35,135 nt of DNA from Frankia nepalensis (GCF_016786325.1 NZ_JADWYU010000194.1:1-35135); one strand, 5' to 3'; numbered from the stretch's first letter, positions 8,891-17,481 are shown. The notes: a model not told the origin generated them from the sequence alone. Program-made: numbers and translations.

Positions 8891-8948
8891 TAATGAACAG
8901 TGCTGGATTATGCGCAGCGCTGGCCTGTCGGGCCTGGTGAGGGCTCGG
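8889..8948 (+). repeat. RIT element left terminal inverted repeat
   Basis: 60 bp, a perfect inverted match to 12289-12348. Inside and just beyond it is a 14-bp inverted pair, TTATGCGCAGCGCT at 8908-8921 and its complement at 8959-8972. These are likely binding sites for the tyrosine recombinases. Confidence 0.92.
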
Positions 8949-9038
8949 CTGAGGCTTGAGCGCTGCGCATAACACGCCGACGATCTTTGGTTGACGGTTC
9001 GGTATGGAGCCGGGTCGGTCTGATCGGAGGTCGGCGTA

Positions 9039-10271
9039 ATGGTTGCTTTATCCGATTTGGTGGAGAGTCTGGACGCGGAGTTGCAGCGTCTGGGCTACAA
9101 GGACTCGACGATGGTCTGGTACCGGGGTTGCTGGCGCCGTCTGCAGCGCTACTTCGCCGACCGTGGCGTCGAGGAGTTCTCCCTCGACGTGGCGATGAGC
9201 TGGGTCGACGAGACGTGCGGGTTCTTCGCGAAGGAGCGTGCGGGCACGCTCAAGGAGAACGACGTCTACCTGTTCCGGGTCGCGTCGATGCTCGACTCCT
9301 ACGCGGTGCACGGGGCGGTGCTGCGCCGCTACGCGAGGTCCGTCGAGAAGTTGACCGCGGACGAGGCCAGGGTGGTTGCCCGGTTCACGGCGTCGCTGAG
9401 GGCCGCGGGGCAGGCGCCCTCGACGGTGCGGGCGTACACGACGCTGGCCGGGGAGTTCCTCGCGTTCGTGGGCACCCGGGGTGGGTTGCCGGGTCTTGAT
9501 GCCCGGGTTCTCGACGCGTTCGTCGCGACGTTGGCGGGATACCAGGTCAAGACCGTCGAGCAGAAGATGTGCGCGGTGCGCTCGTTCCTGCGGTTTGCCT
9601 CCGCCGACGGCCTCGTCGAGCCTGCCGTCCTCGACGTGGTCCCGTCGGTGCGCTCGACCAGGCAGGCCAGGGTCCCGGCGGTGTGGGCTCCTGGCGAGGT
9701 CGCCCGGATCCTGGCCGCGATCGACCGGGGCAACCCGTGCGGGAAACGCGACTACGCGATGATCCTGCTGATCGCGGCGCTTGGGCTGCGCAGCATCGAC
9801 GTCAAACGGCTGCGGTTCGCCGACCTCGACTGGCGGTCCAACCGGCTCACCGTGGTCCAGGCCAAGACCGGCCAGCGCGTCGAACTCCCGCTGCTCAAGG
9901 ACGCCGGCTGGGCGCTGATCGACTACATCCGGCACGGTCGGCCGGCCTGTGACGCCCCGGAGGTGTTCATCCGGCACACCGCCCCGATCGGCCCGTTCTC
10001 CGACCAGGACCACCTCCACCAGATCCTGGTCAAGCACGCCCGGATCGCGCACGTGCCGGTGAGCGAACAGCGCCGGCACGGCATGCACTCGCTGCGTCAC
10101 ACGCTGGCGACCAGGTTGATGGAAGGCGGCACCCCGATCGAGCAGATCGCCGACATTCTCGGACACCAGTCCGTGGCGTCGACGGGCGTGTATCTGAAGT
10201 CCTCGCTGGCGCTGCTGGCGACCTGCGCGCTGGACCCGGACGCGCCGGCCAGCGGGGAGACACTGCGATGA
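9039..10271 (+). CDS. ritA: RIT tyrosine recombinase A
   Basis: A 410-residue site-specific recombinase of the phage integrase family. An N-terminal SAM-like DNA-binding part (about 1-190, ending before ARVPAVWAPGEVARIL) is followed by the catalytic domain. Catalytic residues are Arg251 (GLRSIDVKRL), His350 and Arg353 (HSLRH) and Tyr385 (GHQSVASTGVY). The ATG has a good ribosome site, CGGAGG at 9025-9030. It is the first of three genes, with its stop overlapping the next start (ATGA at 10268-10271), so the trio is translated as an operon. It would act together with B and C on the terminal repeats. Confidence 0.93.
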   Translation: MVALSDLVESLDAELQRLGYKDSTMVWYRGCWRRLQRYFADRGVEEFSLDVAMSWVDETCGFFAKERAGTLKENDVYLFRVASMLDSYAVHGAVLRRYARSVEKLTADEARVVARFTASLRAAGQAPSTVRAYTTLAGEFLAFVGTRGGLPGLDARVLDAFVATLAGYQVKTVEQKMCAVRSFLRFASADGLVEPAVLDVVPSVRSTRQARVPAVWAPGEVARILAAIDRGNPCGKRDYAMILLIAALGLRSIDVKRLRFADLDWRSNRLTVVQAKTGQRVELPLLKDAGWALIDYIRHGRPACDAPEVFIRHTAPIGPFSDQDHLHQILVKHARIAHVPVSEQRRHGMHSLRHTLATRLMEGGTPIEQIADILGHQSVASTGVYLKSSLALLATCALDPDAPASGETLR

Positions 10272-11251
10272 GCACCGAGATCATGCTGACCGACGCGATC
10301 GCGGGGCTGGTCACGCAGAAGCGGGCCGTCGGCTACAAGTACGCCACGGAGGAACGGATCCTGACGCGGTTCGCCGCGTTCGCCCATGCCGAGTTCCCCG
10401 GCCTTGCGGCGCCCAGCCGGGAGTGCGTCGAGGCGTGGATCGCGGCCGGACGACGGCGCGGGGTTACCCCGGCGACGCTTCAGGGCCTGGTCACCCCGGT
10501 CCGGGAACTGTCCCGCTGGCTGGGCCGGCGAGGGGTCGCCGCCTACGTCCTGCCCTACGGCACGCTGCCCCGCCCCACCCGCTACGTCCCGCACATCTAC
10601 ACCGACGCCGAACTCGCCGCGTTCTTCGCGCAGACCGACCGGTGTCGCTACTGCGCCGAGGTCCCGGTGCGCCATCTGGTCATGCCGGTGCTGTTCCGCA
10701 CGATCTACGGCTGCGGCCTGCGGGCCTCGGAGGCCCGGCTGCTGCGTGTCGAGGACGTCGACCTGCGCACCGGTGTGCTCCAGATCCGTGACGCGAAGGG
10801 CGGCAAGGACCGCCAGGCCCCGGTCGCGGCGTCGCTGCGCCGCAGGCTGGCCGCCTTCGACGCCGACCCGGCGATCCGCCGGCTCGGCGGACAGTGGTTC
10901 TTCCCCGGCACCGACGGAAGGCCGCTCGCCCTGATGAACGTCAACAGGAACTTCCGCCGGTTCCTCTGGCAGGCACGCATTCCGCACGGCGGTCGCGGTC
11001 ACGGCCCCCGCGTGCACGACATGCGGCACACGTTCGCGGTCAACAACCTGCGCAGATGGTTCCGCCGCGGCGACGACGTCGGCGCGCTGCTGCCGGTCCT
11101 GCAGACCTACCTGGGCCACGCCTCGATCGGCGACACCGCCTACTACCTGCACCTGACGGCCGAGTCCTACCCCGATATCGCCGCCCAGGTTCAGCGCGTC
11201 CTCGGCGAGGTCGTTCCGCCCGTCACCGACTGGCCGCACGATGGCGACTGA
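10268..11251 (+). CDS. ritB: RIT tyrosine recombinase B
   Basis: A 327-residue integrase-family protein. Catalytic residues are Arg152 (GCGLRASEARLL), His250 and Arg253 (HDMRH) and Tyr293, the second Tyr of the DTAYYLHL block after GHASIG. Two cysteines (CRYC) near residue 125 are a family-like insertion before the active site. It overlaps ritA by 4 bases and ritC by 11, so expression is translationally coupled. Trio members are thought to work as a mixed complex, although the role of each is not settled. Confidence 0.93.
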   Translation: MSTEIMLTDAIAGLVTQKRAVGYKYATEERILTRFAAFAHAEFPGLAAPSRECVEAWIAAGRRRGVTPATLQGLVTPVRELSRWLGRRGVAAYVLPYGTLPRPTRYVPHIYTDAELAAFFAQTDRCRYCAEVPVRHLVMPVLFRTIYGCGLRASEARLLRVEDVDLRTGVLQIRDAKGGKDRQAPVAASLRRRLAAFDADPAIRRLGGQWFFPGTDGRPLALMNVNRNFRRFLWQARIPHGGRGHGPRVHDMRHTFAVNNLRRWFRRGDDVGALLPVLQTYLGHASIGDTAYYLHLTAESYPDIAAQVQRVLGEVVPPVTDWPHDGD

Positions 11252-12245
11252 CTTCGCGACCGCGCTGCGGCGTTTCCTCACCGCGCACCTGGCCGGGATG
11301 CGCGGCAGTTCGGCGAACACCATCGCGTCCTACCGTGACGCCTTCAAGCTATTGATCATCTTCTTCCGGGACGTCCGGTCGATTCCCCCGGAGAAGCTCA
11401 CCCTTGCCCGCATCGACGCCGACGCCGTCGGCACATTCCTGGACTGGCTCGAGGACAGCAGACACAACACCGTCGCGACCCACAACCAGCGTCTCGCCGC
11501 GATCAGCGCGTTCTACCGATGGCTGGCCTCGCAGGACCCCACACTGCTGGCCTGCTGCCAGGACATTCTCGCGATCCGCGCCAAGAAACACCCCCGGCCG
11601 GGGGTGAACCACCTCACCGTCGAGCAGACCCGCGGCCTGCTTGCCGCACCGGACCGGTCCACCCGCCACGGTCGCCGGGACGCGGTGCTGCTCGCCACGC
11701 TCTACGACACCGGGGCCCGTGCGCAGGAACTCGCTGACCTGGTCGTGCGCGATATCCGCCTCGAAGCCCCGCCGATCGCCTCCCTGACCGGCAAAGGACG
11801 CAAAACCCGCCACGTCCCGCTCGTCGGCAACACGGTCGGACTCCTGGACGCCTACCTCGCCGAACACCACCTCACCCGGTCCGGCCACAGCGACCATCCG
11901 CTGTTCTTCAACCAGCGCGACACCAAGCTCAGCCGCGGCGGGATCGCCTGGATCATCCGGAAACACCAGGCGAGCACGGCCGACCCAACGCTCACCACCG
12001 CCAAGATCACGCCGCATACCCTGCGCCACAGCAAGGCCATGCACCTCTACGAGGCCGGCATTCCTCTGCCCTACATCCGCGACATATTAGGACACGTCGA
12101 CCTGTCCACCACTGAAATCTACGCACGGGCCTCGACCGAAGCCAAGCGCAAGGCGCTTGAATCCGCCTACACCGACATCGTCACCGACGACCTCCCCGAG
12201 TGGAACCAAGACCCAGACCTGCTCAACTGGCTCACCTCGCTATGA
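11241..12245 (+). CDS. ritC: RIT tyrosine recombinase C
   Basis: A 334-residue integrase-family protein, the last of the trio. The N-terminal core-binding domain (about 1-110) includes FLTAHLAGMRGSSANTIASY. Catalytic residues are Arg160 (TGARAQELADL), His259 and Arg262 (HTLRHSKAMHL) and Tyr294 (GHVDLSTTEIY). It starts inside the end of ritB (11-base overlap). The stop is about 20 bases before the inner recombinase sites of the right end. Confidence 0.93.
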   Translation: MATDFATALRRFLTAHLAGMRGSSANTIASYRDAFKLLIIFFRDVRSIPPEKLTLARIDADAVGTFLDWLEDSRHNTVATHNQRLAAISAFYRWLASQDPTLLACCQDILAIRAKKHPRPGVNHLTVEQTRGLLAAPDRSTRHGRRDAVLLATLYDTGARAQELADLVVRDIRLEAPPIASLTGKGRKTRHVPLVGNTVGLLDAYLAEHHLTRSGHSDHPLFFNQRDTKLSRGGIAWIIRKHQASTADPTLTTAKITPHTLRHSKAMHLYEAGIPLPYIRDILGHVDLSTTEIYARASTEAKRKALESAYTDIVTDDLPEWNQDPDLLNWLTSL

Positions 12246-12288
12246 GCCCCCGCCGCCGACAGATTATGCGCAGCGCTCACGCCCCTGA

Positions 12289-12348
12289 CCGAGCCCTCAC
12301 CAGGCCCGACAGGCCAGCGCTGCGCATAATCCAGCACTGTTCATTAGG
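12289..12348 (-). repeat. RIT element right terminal inverted repeat
   Basis: 60 bp, a perfect inverted copy of 8889-8948. The paired 14-bp sites lie at 12264-12277 and 12316-12329, matching the left-end layout with a similar spacing. Confidence 0.92.
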
Positions 12349-12352
12349 TGGA

Positions 12353-12372
12353 TTATGCACAGCTGCGCATAA
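12353..12372. repeat. near-palindrome outside the right RIT repeat
   Basis: TTATGCACAGCTGCGCATAA is an imperfect 20-bp palindrome built from the same TTATGC/GCATAA arms as the recombinase sites. It lies between the right inverted repeat and the CCGCC boundary repeat. The left end has no equivalent. It may be the actual crossover site or a leftover of a circular-intermediate junction. Confidence 0.7.
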
Positions 12373-12375
12373 GCC

Positions 12376-13122
12376 GCCCTGTGGTGCGCCTTGCTCGGTC
12401 GGGGTGTACCGGCCCTTGTCGACCATGCCCGCGCGGAGCCATGCCCGGATCTGCTCTCGGGCTGGAAACTCTTTTATCTTGCGTAGGATGTGGTCGTGAT
12501 CGAGCCGGTCGAAGGCTGCTTCCAGGTCCGCGTCGAGGATCCACTTCCGGGTTTTTCTCCCGGAGGCTGTGTTGAAGATTGCCTCGATCGCGTCATGGCA
12601 GCCACGGCCCGGTCTGAAGCCATATTGTCGGCCGTCGAGCCGGGCCTCCCACTCGGGTTCCAGCGCGTTGCGCACCCTTTGTTGCTGGCAGCGGTCGGCG
12701 ATAACGGGAATTCCGAGCGGGCGTTTTCCGCCTTTCTTCGGGATGTACACCCGCCGCACGGGCAGTGCCACGCTTCCCTGGCGGTGTAGCTGTGCTGCCA
12801 GGTCGGCGCGGCCGGCCGAGGTCAGGGCGACCTGGCCGTCGATGCCAGGGGTGCGGCGGCCGGTGTTGCGCTGGCTTACCTGCCGGACGCTGACCAGCGT
12901 GTTGGCTCGGCTGCGCAGCATGAGTTGCTGTAGGTTGCGGACCTGTTTCCAGTCGCCTGCCTGCGTCGCCTTGAAGATCCTCTGCCGTAGTCGCCGTACC
13001 GCCTTCTCCTGGGCGCGCCAGTCGATGGCGTCCCAGTTGAGCGGCCCCTCGGGTCCGTTCACCGCGCCTTCGGACATGCCGAGTGCCGCCATGTCGACGG
13101 CGGTGGCTGTGTCCTGGGGCAT
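12376..13122 (-). pseudogene. ltrA: group II intron reverse transcriptase/maturase, N-terminal part
   Basis: 249 codons of the maturase from ATG to ...EQGAPQGG, where the RIT element interrupts. Visible blocks are the N-terminal RT0 region (WRAQEKAVRRLRQRIF), GRRTPGIDG, VRRVYIPKKGGKRPLGIPVI, YGFRPGRGCHDAI and the first active-site block (ILDADLEAAFDRLDHD). The YADD catalytic block is on the other side of the insertion. After the break the frame runs into RIT end sequence and stops, giving a truncated product without polymerase activity. Confidence 0.92.
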
Positions 13123-13810
13123 GGCGCCTAACTTCTCCCTCGGATTCCGACGGTTCCGGTATCGGTTCGTTCAAAGGGCTACCCGGCTCGCGTCAGCTCC
13201 CTTTCGGGCCCAGGCACCGGGCCTGGTATGCGGCCAGTTATACCGGCGCGGCCGGGTGGAGGTCCAGCCATGTGCGCCCGCTTTCCTGCTGTCTTTCGAC
13301 CGCCGCCGTTCGCTTCTCGAGCCATCCTGTACCCGCCAGGAGTTCGCCCCCCTTGCGGTCGGCTTACCGGGGGCTGGTCAGCTCCTCCGGACCTGACGGG
13401 GTTTCCGTGTTCCGCACGTGTGAGATACGGCCGGTGCCGGGCGTCCTCTCTACCCCGGGGCCATGGTGCCCGCGCGACCGGACGCGTACTGCCCGATCGC
13501 CATCGCCGCGTCCCAGCGGCAGGCCCTGCACGCCATACGTTCGCACCATCACTGGCGTTGTAGTTGACGGGGTTTCCATCAAGGATTCACGGTCTTCGCC
13601 CTTCCGGCCTTCCCCTCTCCTGTGGCCGATGGATGGGTCACCAGTCCTTGGGATTTCCCCCGGGCTTCACACCCGACGCGTGGAGTGCACGCACGGCGCA
13701 TGCCAGGGGCGGGGACGGACTGTTGGGCACTAGCCCGGAGCTAGAACATCAACTACGGTCGATCCTCCTCCTGTACTTGCTCACTCACACAGTGCGACCT
13801 CACGTCGCAC
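13123..13810 (-). ncRNA. group II intron 5' ribozyme region (domains I-IV)
   Basis: This 688-base stretch runs from the intron's GTGCGAC 5' end to the maturase start. It has no gene of its own on either strand, and its length fits domain I to the start of domain IV. The first 19 bases can pair as a short stem (GTGCGAC with GTCGCAC). I have not folded the whole domain. Confidence 0.65.
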
Positions 13811-14224
13811 CACGCGTTCTACCGGACCCACAGCCCGACACCCGTCCCACTCGCGACCTATGTCCGCGTCGCCGGGATTCGTTGGGCGGTCGAGGACGAT
13901 TTCCAGAACGGCAAGGAACTCGCCGCCCTCGACGAGCACCAGGTCCGGACGTGGACGTCCTGGCACCGCTGGACCCTGCTCGCGATGCTCGCCCACGCCT
14001 TCCTCGCCGTCACCACCGCCCACGCCCACGACACCGAACCCGCCGACGGACTCCTCCCACTCACCGTCAACGAGGTCCGCCACCTGCTCGTCCGCCTCGC
14101 CCTCCAGCGGCCGAAACCGTCGGACGCCTTCGTGCTGGCCTGGTCCTGGTGGCGCCGCCGCCACCAGGCACGCGCCCAAGCCAGCCACTACCGACGTCAG
14201 GCCACAGCCCTACAACTCAACTGA
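13811..14224 (+). pseudogene. IS701-family transposase, 3' part
   Basis: 137 codons complete the transposase: HAFYRTHSPTPVPLATYVRV, then RWAVEDDFQ with the third catalytic acidic residue (Glu351 of the joined protein), then the C-terminal helical part (LLAMLAHAFLAVTTAH, RHLLVRLAL). It ends two bases before the start of the right inverted repeat. It has no start of its own and is separated from the 5' part by the intron. Confidence 0.9.
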
Positions 14225-14246
14225 TCACAGAAGTCGGGCTGGAGTA
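14223..14246 (-). repeat. IS701-family right terminal inverted repeat
   Basis: A perfect 24-bp inverted copy of 6723-6746. It overlaps the last two bases of the transposase stop codon. Confidence 0.93.
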
Positions 14247-14250
14247 CTAG
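14247..14250 (+). repeat. target-site duplication CTAG, right
   Basis: CTAG matches the copy at 6719-6722 on the far side of the element. Confidence 0.85.
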
Positions 14251-14319
14251 GGGACTTCGCAGCCATGAACCGTTCTGCCGCGTGCGGATGGCACACGGCG
14301 CGACCATGGGAGGTTAGCA

Positions 14320-15393
14320 GTGTTACGCATCGCCCAATGGGCCACTGGGGCCGTGGGCCGGGACGCTGTACGTGCCGTTCACCAACACCCCGACCTGGAG
14401 TTGGTCGGAGCACTCGTGTACAGCGATGCCAAAGCCGGCCGCGACGTCGGCGAAATCTGCGGTATCGGCGAGATCGGGGTCGTCACGACGAAAAACCCAG
14501 ATGACATTGTCGCCCTCGATGCCGACTGCGTGCTCTACATGCCCCAGGGCGAACGAAACCTGACGGGCTCGCTCGACGACATCTGCCGGTTGCTCGCTTC
14601 GGGAAAGAACGTGGTCTCCACCGCGGTGACGGCACTCATCTACCCGAAGTATCTCGGTGAAGAGGTGGTCCAGCGGCTGGAGACCGCGTGCGCCGAAGGC
14701 GGGACCTCGTTTCACGCCACCGGCATCGAGCCGGGCTGGGCCGCCGAGGTGCTTCCGCTGACCATGTCAGCTCTTTTCGAAAGGATCGACTCGCTCCTCG
14801 TGCAGGAGCTCCTGGACTATGCGACCTATGACAGCCCGCAGATGCTTTTCGATGTCATGGGTTTCGGGCGACCGCCCGGTGAACTGATAGTCAGCCGGTC
14901 GGGGCAGTTCCACCCGTTTGGCGCCTCGCTCATGCTCCTGGCCGACGCTCTCGGAGTCTCGATCGACGAGTTCGTGTACGACCAGCAGGTGGTCGTCGCC
15001 GAAGAGGCCTTCGACATCAAGGCTGGCCGCATCGAGGTTGGGACTGTATCAGCGAAGCGCTTCTCCTACACGGCGATCATCGACGGTCGACGCGCCCTCA
15101 CGGTAGAGCACATCACGCGCCTCGCCCCAGACCAGGCGCCGGACTGGCCGACCGGACGGGGCTGGAAGGTGACCGTCGGCGGGCGGCCGTCGATGGTCCT
15201 CGAATCGAGGATCGCCGTCCACGGCGAGGACGAGAACGATCAAGGTTGCCTGGGCGCGGCGATGCACGCCGTGCATGCGATCGCGCCAGTGTGTGCAGCG
15301 GCACCGGGGATCCGCACCTTTCTCGATCTTCCGATGATCACCAGCCGGCACGTGTGGCCCGCGCGGAGGCAGCGCGCCCAGAACCGGGCTTGA
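14320..15393 (+). CDS. dihydrodipicolinate-reductase-like NAD(P)-dependent oxidoreductase
   Basis: The 357-residue protein begins with a Rossmann fold (RIAQWATGAVGRDAVRAV, glycine motif G-A-V-G). VVSTAVTALIYP and a C-terminal mixed domain follow, as in the DapB-N / 2,4-diaminopentanoate dehydrogenase-like group. Members reduce or oxidise imines, amines or carbonyls. Many actinobacterial versions in lipid or steroid gene clusters have no known substrate. The GTG start has GGGAGG at 14308-14313 with 6-base spacing. The IS701 element ends only 70 bases upstream, so the native promoter, or a former link with the hydrolase gene on the other side, may have been cut. Expression may now depend on the element's end. 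Confidence 0.8.
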   Translation: MLRIAQWATGAVGRDAVRAVHQHPDLELVGALVYSDAKAGRDVGEICGIGEIGVVTTKNPDDIVALDADCVLYMPQGERNLTGSLDDICRLLASGKNVVSTAVTALIYPKYLGEEVVQRLETACAEGGTSFHATGIEPGWAAEVLPLTMSALFERIDSLLVQELLDYATYDSPQMLFDVMGFGRPPGELIVSRSGQFHPFGASLMLLADALGVSIDEFVYDQQVVVAEEAFDIKAGRIEVGTVSAKRFSYTAIIDGRRALTVEHITRLAPDQAPDWPTGRGWKVTVGGRPSMVLESRIAVHGEDENDQGCLGAAMHAVHAIAPVCAAAPGIRTFLDLPMITSRHVWPARRQRAQNRA

Positions 15394-15793
15394 GGGAGCA
15401 GTCGTCGTGCTCCGCCGGGTGCGGTGACCTGCCCCTCTCCCCAGCTATCAGTGGAATCTATCGAGCTTATTGCGATTTCGACACTTCATCCCAAAAACTA
15501 GGATTCAGGTTTCGCGGCATTGATACGCCGCCCGGAGGCAAGGTCACCGGCTCGGGACGGGTACGACCGAGGAGATATGCTTACGCGGCCGCCACCCCTC
15601 TAGCCATATGGCTATTTTCTCTTTATTGGCCAGATTCTTCGAAACGGAAAAGGGTACTGATGCGGGATTTTTCCTGACAGGCTAGATACCTGGTCAATTC
15701 TCGCCGATGGCAGGTCAAACTACTGATCCGAGCCGAATCGTTGCCATTCACCTCCAAATGGATGCGGTACGCTTCCATTGGGGGGGGCGAGCG
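15394..15793. other. AT-richer intergenic leader
   Basis: About 400 bases noticeably richer in A and T than their surroundings (for example around 15460-15520 and 15600-15680). No convincing gene is present. It probably holds the promoter of the membrane diguanylate cyclase, but I cannot name clear -35/-10 boxes. An upstream in-frame start for that gene exists at 15707 but lacks a ribosome site. Confidence 0.45.
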
Positions 15794-17458
15794 ATGTTCA
15801 GACTCCGCAGTCTTGTCGACGCCGCGCAGAGCCTGCGGCGTCCCACAGGTACCGGCCGCACGCCGCGGATATTGTTCTATGCCGTCCTGGCATCCCTGGT
15901 GCTATTCGGACTGGACGTCGCCTTCGCGGTGCTACTCGACCTGCAATCAGCCCGAATCACCACAAACTTTGTCGATGTCGTCGCCCAAGGTACCGCTGCG
16001 GCTGCCTGTTTCTGGTCCGCCCGGCGCCTGCGCGGCGCGGAACGCCGCTGGCGAGTACTCATTGGCCTCACGGCCGTCAGTGCGATCTTCGGCAGCATCG
16101 CCATAGCACCGACCTTGCTGGCCGGAGGCGTTCCCAGTGGTGACACGTCCCTAAAATCCTACCTCGCCCTCGTTGTCTTTTACGGGGTGGCGCTGGCCGG
16201 TCTGCTGTCCCTGCCCACGGACCCCATAGACGGCCGGGAGGGCCGCAGGCGGTGGGGAGGCGAGTACCGATGGCGTGCGATCACCCTGCTGGACTGCCTG
16301 ATGATCGTCGGCTCGATCACCCTGCTGCAGTGGGGAACGACGCTCGCCTCACGTGTCAGGGACGGCCCGTTCGACACCACGCTTCTGCAGGACCTGATCC
16401 ACCAGGCCGCCGGCCTGATCCTCGCCACCACGGTGGTACTGATCGCCAGCTTCCGCCAACCGCGGTCCCCAGCGACGCTGGCCCTGCTCGCCGCCGGCCT
16501 GCTGATCAACGCTCTCAACTTCAACATCGGCGTCCACATCGCCACGGGACGGGGGCCGTACCTTCCGTCCTGGCGCCTGCTCGGGTTCGCCCTCTCGTTC
16601 CTGCTGATATTCCTCGCCGCGCTGGTCCCGGTTTCGGCCCGCCTGCCCGCCGAAGGCCCGGCACGACCCAACTCGCGCGCGATGTGGTTCCACGCGGCAA
16701 TGCCCTACACCGTCCTTGCCGCCGCCGGCCTGCTGGTCCTCGGCAAGCTGGCCACCGACGTGCCGCTCGACTGGTTCGAGATCCATGGCATGGTTACCCT
16801 CTTGTTGCTCGCCCTGATACGACAGATGTTCACTCTGGCTGAGAACACAAGATTGCTCGCCGAGATCCGCGTCCGCGAACAGCAGTTGCAGTACCAGGCG
16901 TTCCACGACCCGCTCACCGGCCTGGCCAACCGGGCACTGTTCGCGCGCCGCCTGCGGCGGGCACTGTCACGCGATACGGACAGCGACACCACCCAGACCC
17001 ATGCCAGCCAGGCCCTGGCCGACGCCCAGACGCCGGTGTCGGTTCTCTTCATGGATCTGGACAACTTCAAGCACGTGAACGACACCTACGGCCACGCCGC
17101 CGGCGACGAGCTCCTCAAGATCAGCGCCGAGCGGCTGCGGGCCGAGACTCGCGCCGCCGACACCGTCGCCCGCCTCGGCGGCGACGAGTTCGCCATCATC
17201 CTCGATGGCGGTGGACCCGATGACCCCCGCCGCATCGGCGAACGGCTCGCCACGGCTGTTCGAGCCCCATGCCTGCTGGCGGGACGTCCTTACACCCCGC
17301 GCGCAAGCCTCGGCCTCGTAACTCTCGACAGCAACAGCCAGTCCACCCCTGACAACCTCCTCCACCAGGCAGACCAGGCTATGTACGCGGCGAAGCGCGC
17401 CAAAGGCGGCACATTGGTCGTCTATCGGCCCGATCTACCCATCCCACCTAACACCTAG
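15794..17458 (+). CDS. multi-pass membrane diguanylate cyclase (GGDEF)
   Basis: This 554-residue protein has about ten hydrophobic segments in residues 25-345, a likely membrane sensor, and then a short coiled linker (ENTRLLAEIRVREQQLQYQA). The C-terminal GGDEF domain starts at DPLTGLANR. GGDEF is intact at 462-466, preceded by RxxD at 453-456, the c-di-GMP inhibitory site. It should make cyclic di-GMP from two GTP and be feedback-inhibited. No EAL domain is present. I chose ATG 15794 because a GGGGGGG run lies 7 bases upstream. An in-frame start at 15707 would add 29 residues. The ligand of the membrane part is unknown. Confidence 0.88.
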   Translation: MFRLRSLVDAAQSLRRPTGTGRTPRILFYAVLASLVLFGLDVAFAVLLDLQSARITTNFVDVVAQGTAAAACFWSARRLRGAERRWRVLIGLTAVSAIFGSIAIAPTLLAGGVPSGDTSLKSYLALVVFYGVALAGLLSLPTDPIDGREGRRRWGGEYRWRAITLLDCLMIVGSITLLQWGTTLASRVRDGPFDTTLLQDLIHQAAGLILATTVVLIASFRQPRSPATLALLAAGLLINALNFNIGVHIATGRGPYLPSWRLLGFALSFLLIFLAALVPVSARLPAEGPARPNSRAMWFHAAMPYTVLAAAGLLVLGKLATDVPLDWFEIHGMVTLLLLALIRQMFTLAENTRLLAEIRVREQQLQYQAFHDPLTGLANRALFARRLRRALSRDTDSDTTQTHASQALADAQTPVSVLFMDLDNFKHVNDTYGHAAGDELLKISAERLRAETRAADTVARLGGDEFAIILDGGGPDDPRRIGERLATAVRAPCLLAGRPYTPRASLGLVTLDSNSQSTPDNLLHQADQAMYAAKRAKGGTLVVYRPDLPIPPNT

Positions 17459-17481
17459 CTTGGTCCAGTTGGGGCGAGCCG

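Larger units (their letters stand above)
8891..12373 (+). mobile_element. RIT element (recombinase in trio)
   Basis: Three overlapping tyrosine recombinase genes in one direction fill a 3.48-kb segment bounded by 60-bp perfect inverted repeats. This is the architecture known as RIT elements. The insertion lies inside the maturase gene, exactly between its QGG and VISP codons. The right end carries 25-27 extra bases beyond the inverted repeat, with a 20-bp near-palindrome, so the ends are not symmetric. All three recombinases keep their catalytic residues, so the element may still be active. Confidence 0.9.
7758..13810 (-). mobile_element. group II intron, antisense in the transposase gene, split by a RIT element
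   Basis: On the minus strand the element begins GTGCGAC, as group II introns do. It contains a reverse transcriptase/maturase gene and a domain V hairpin, and ends CTACCCGAC, with the usual A-pyrimidine. These boundaries come from requiring an in-frame transposase after removal and agree with both intron-end rules. Without the RIT insert the intron is about 2.57 kb, normal for an ORF-bearing intron. Because it lies antisense to the transposase, splicing cannot repair the transposase mRNA. Boundary uncertainty is a few bases. Confidence 0.85.
6723..14246 (+). mobile_element. IS701-family insertion sequence carrying a nested group II intron and RIT element
   Basis: The element is bounded by perfect 24-bp inverted repeats and a CTAG duplication. 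It encodes an IS701-type DDE transposase, now in two parts (6789-7757 and 13811-14224). Without the inserted intron it would be about 1.47 kb, normal for the family. The 6053-bp insert in the transposase gene should abolish transposase production, so the element is probably immobile unless helped in trans by an intact copy. Confidence 0.92.

Noticed and set aside
8889-12348. Reading the 60-bp inverted repeats as a standard DDE transposon.
   Set aside because: The enclosed genes are three tyrosine recombinases with R, HxxR and Tyr residues, not a DDE transposase.
15394-15793. A possible c-di-GMP or other riboswitch before the diguanylate cyclase gene.
   Set aside because: I looked for GEMM-type and other known conserved cores and could not match any, so only an AT-richer leader is reported.
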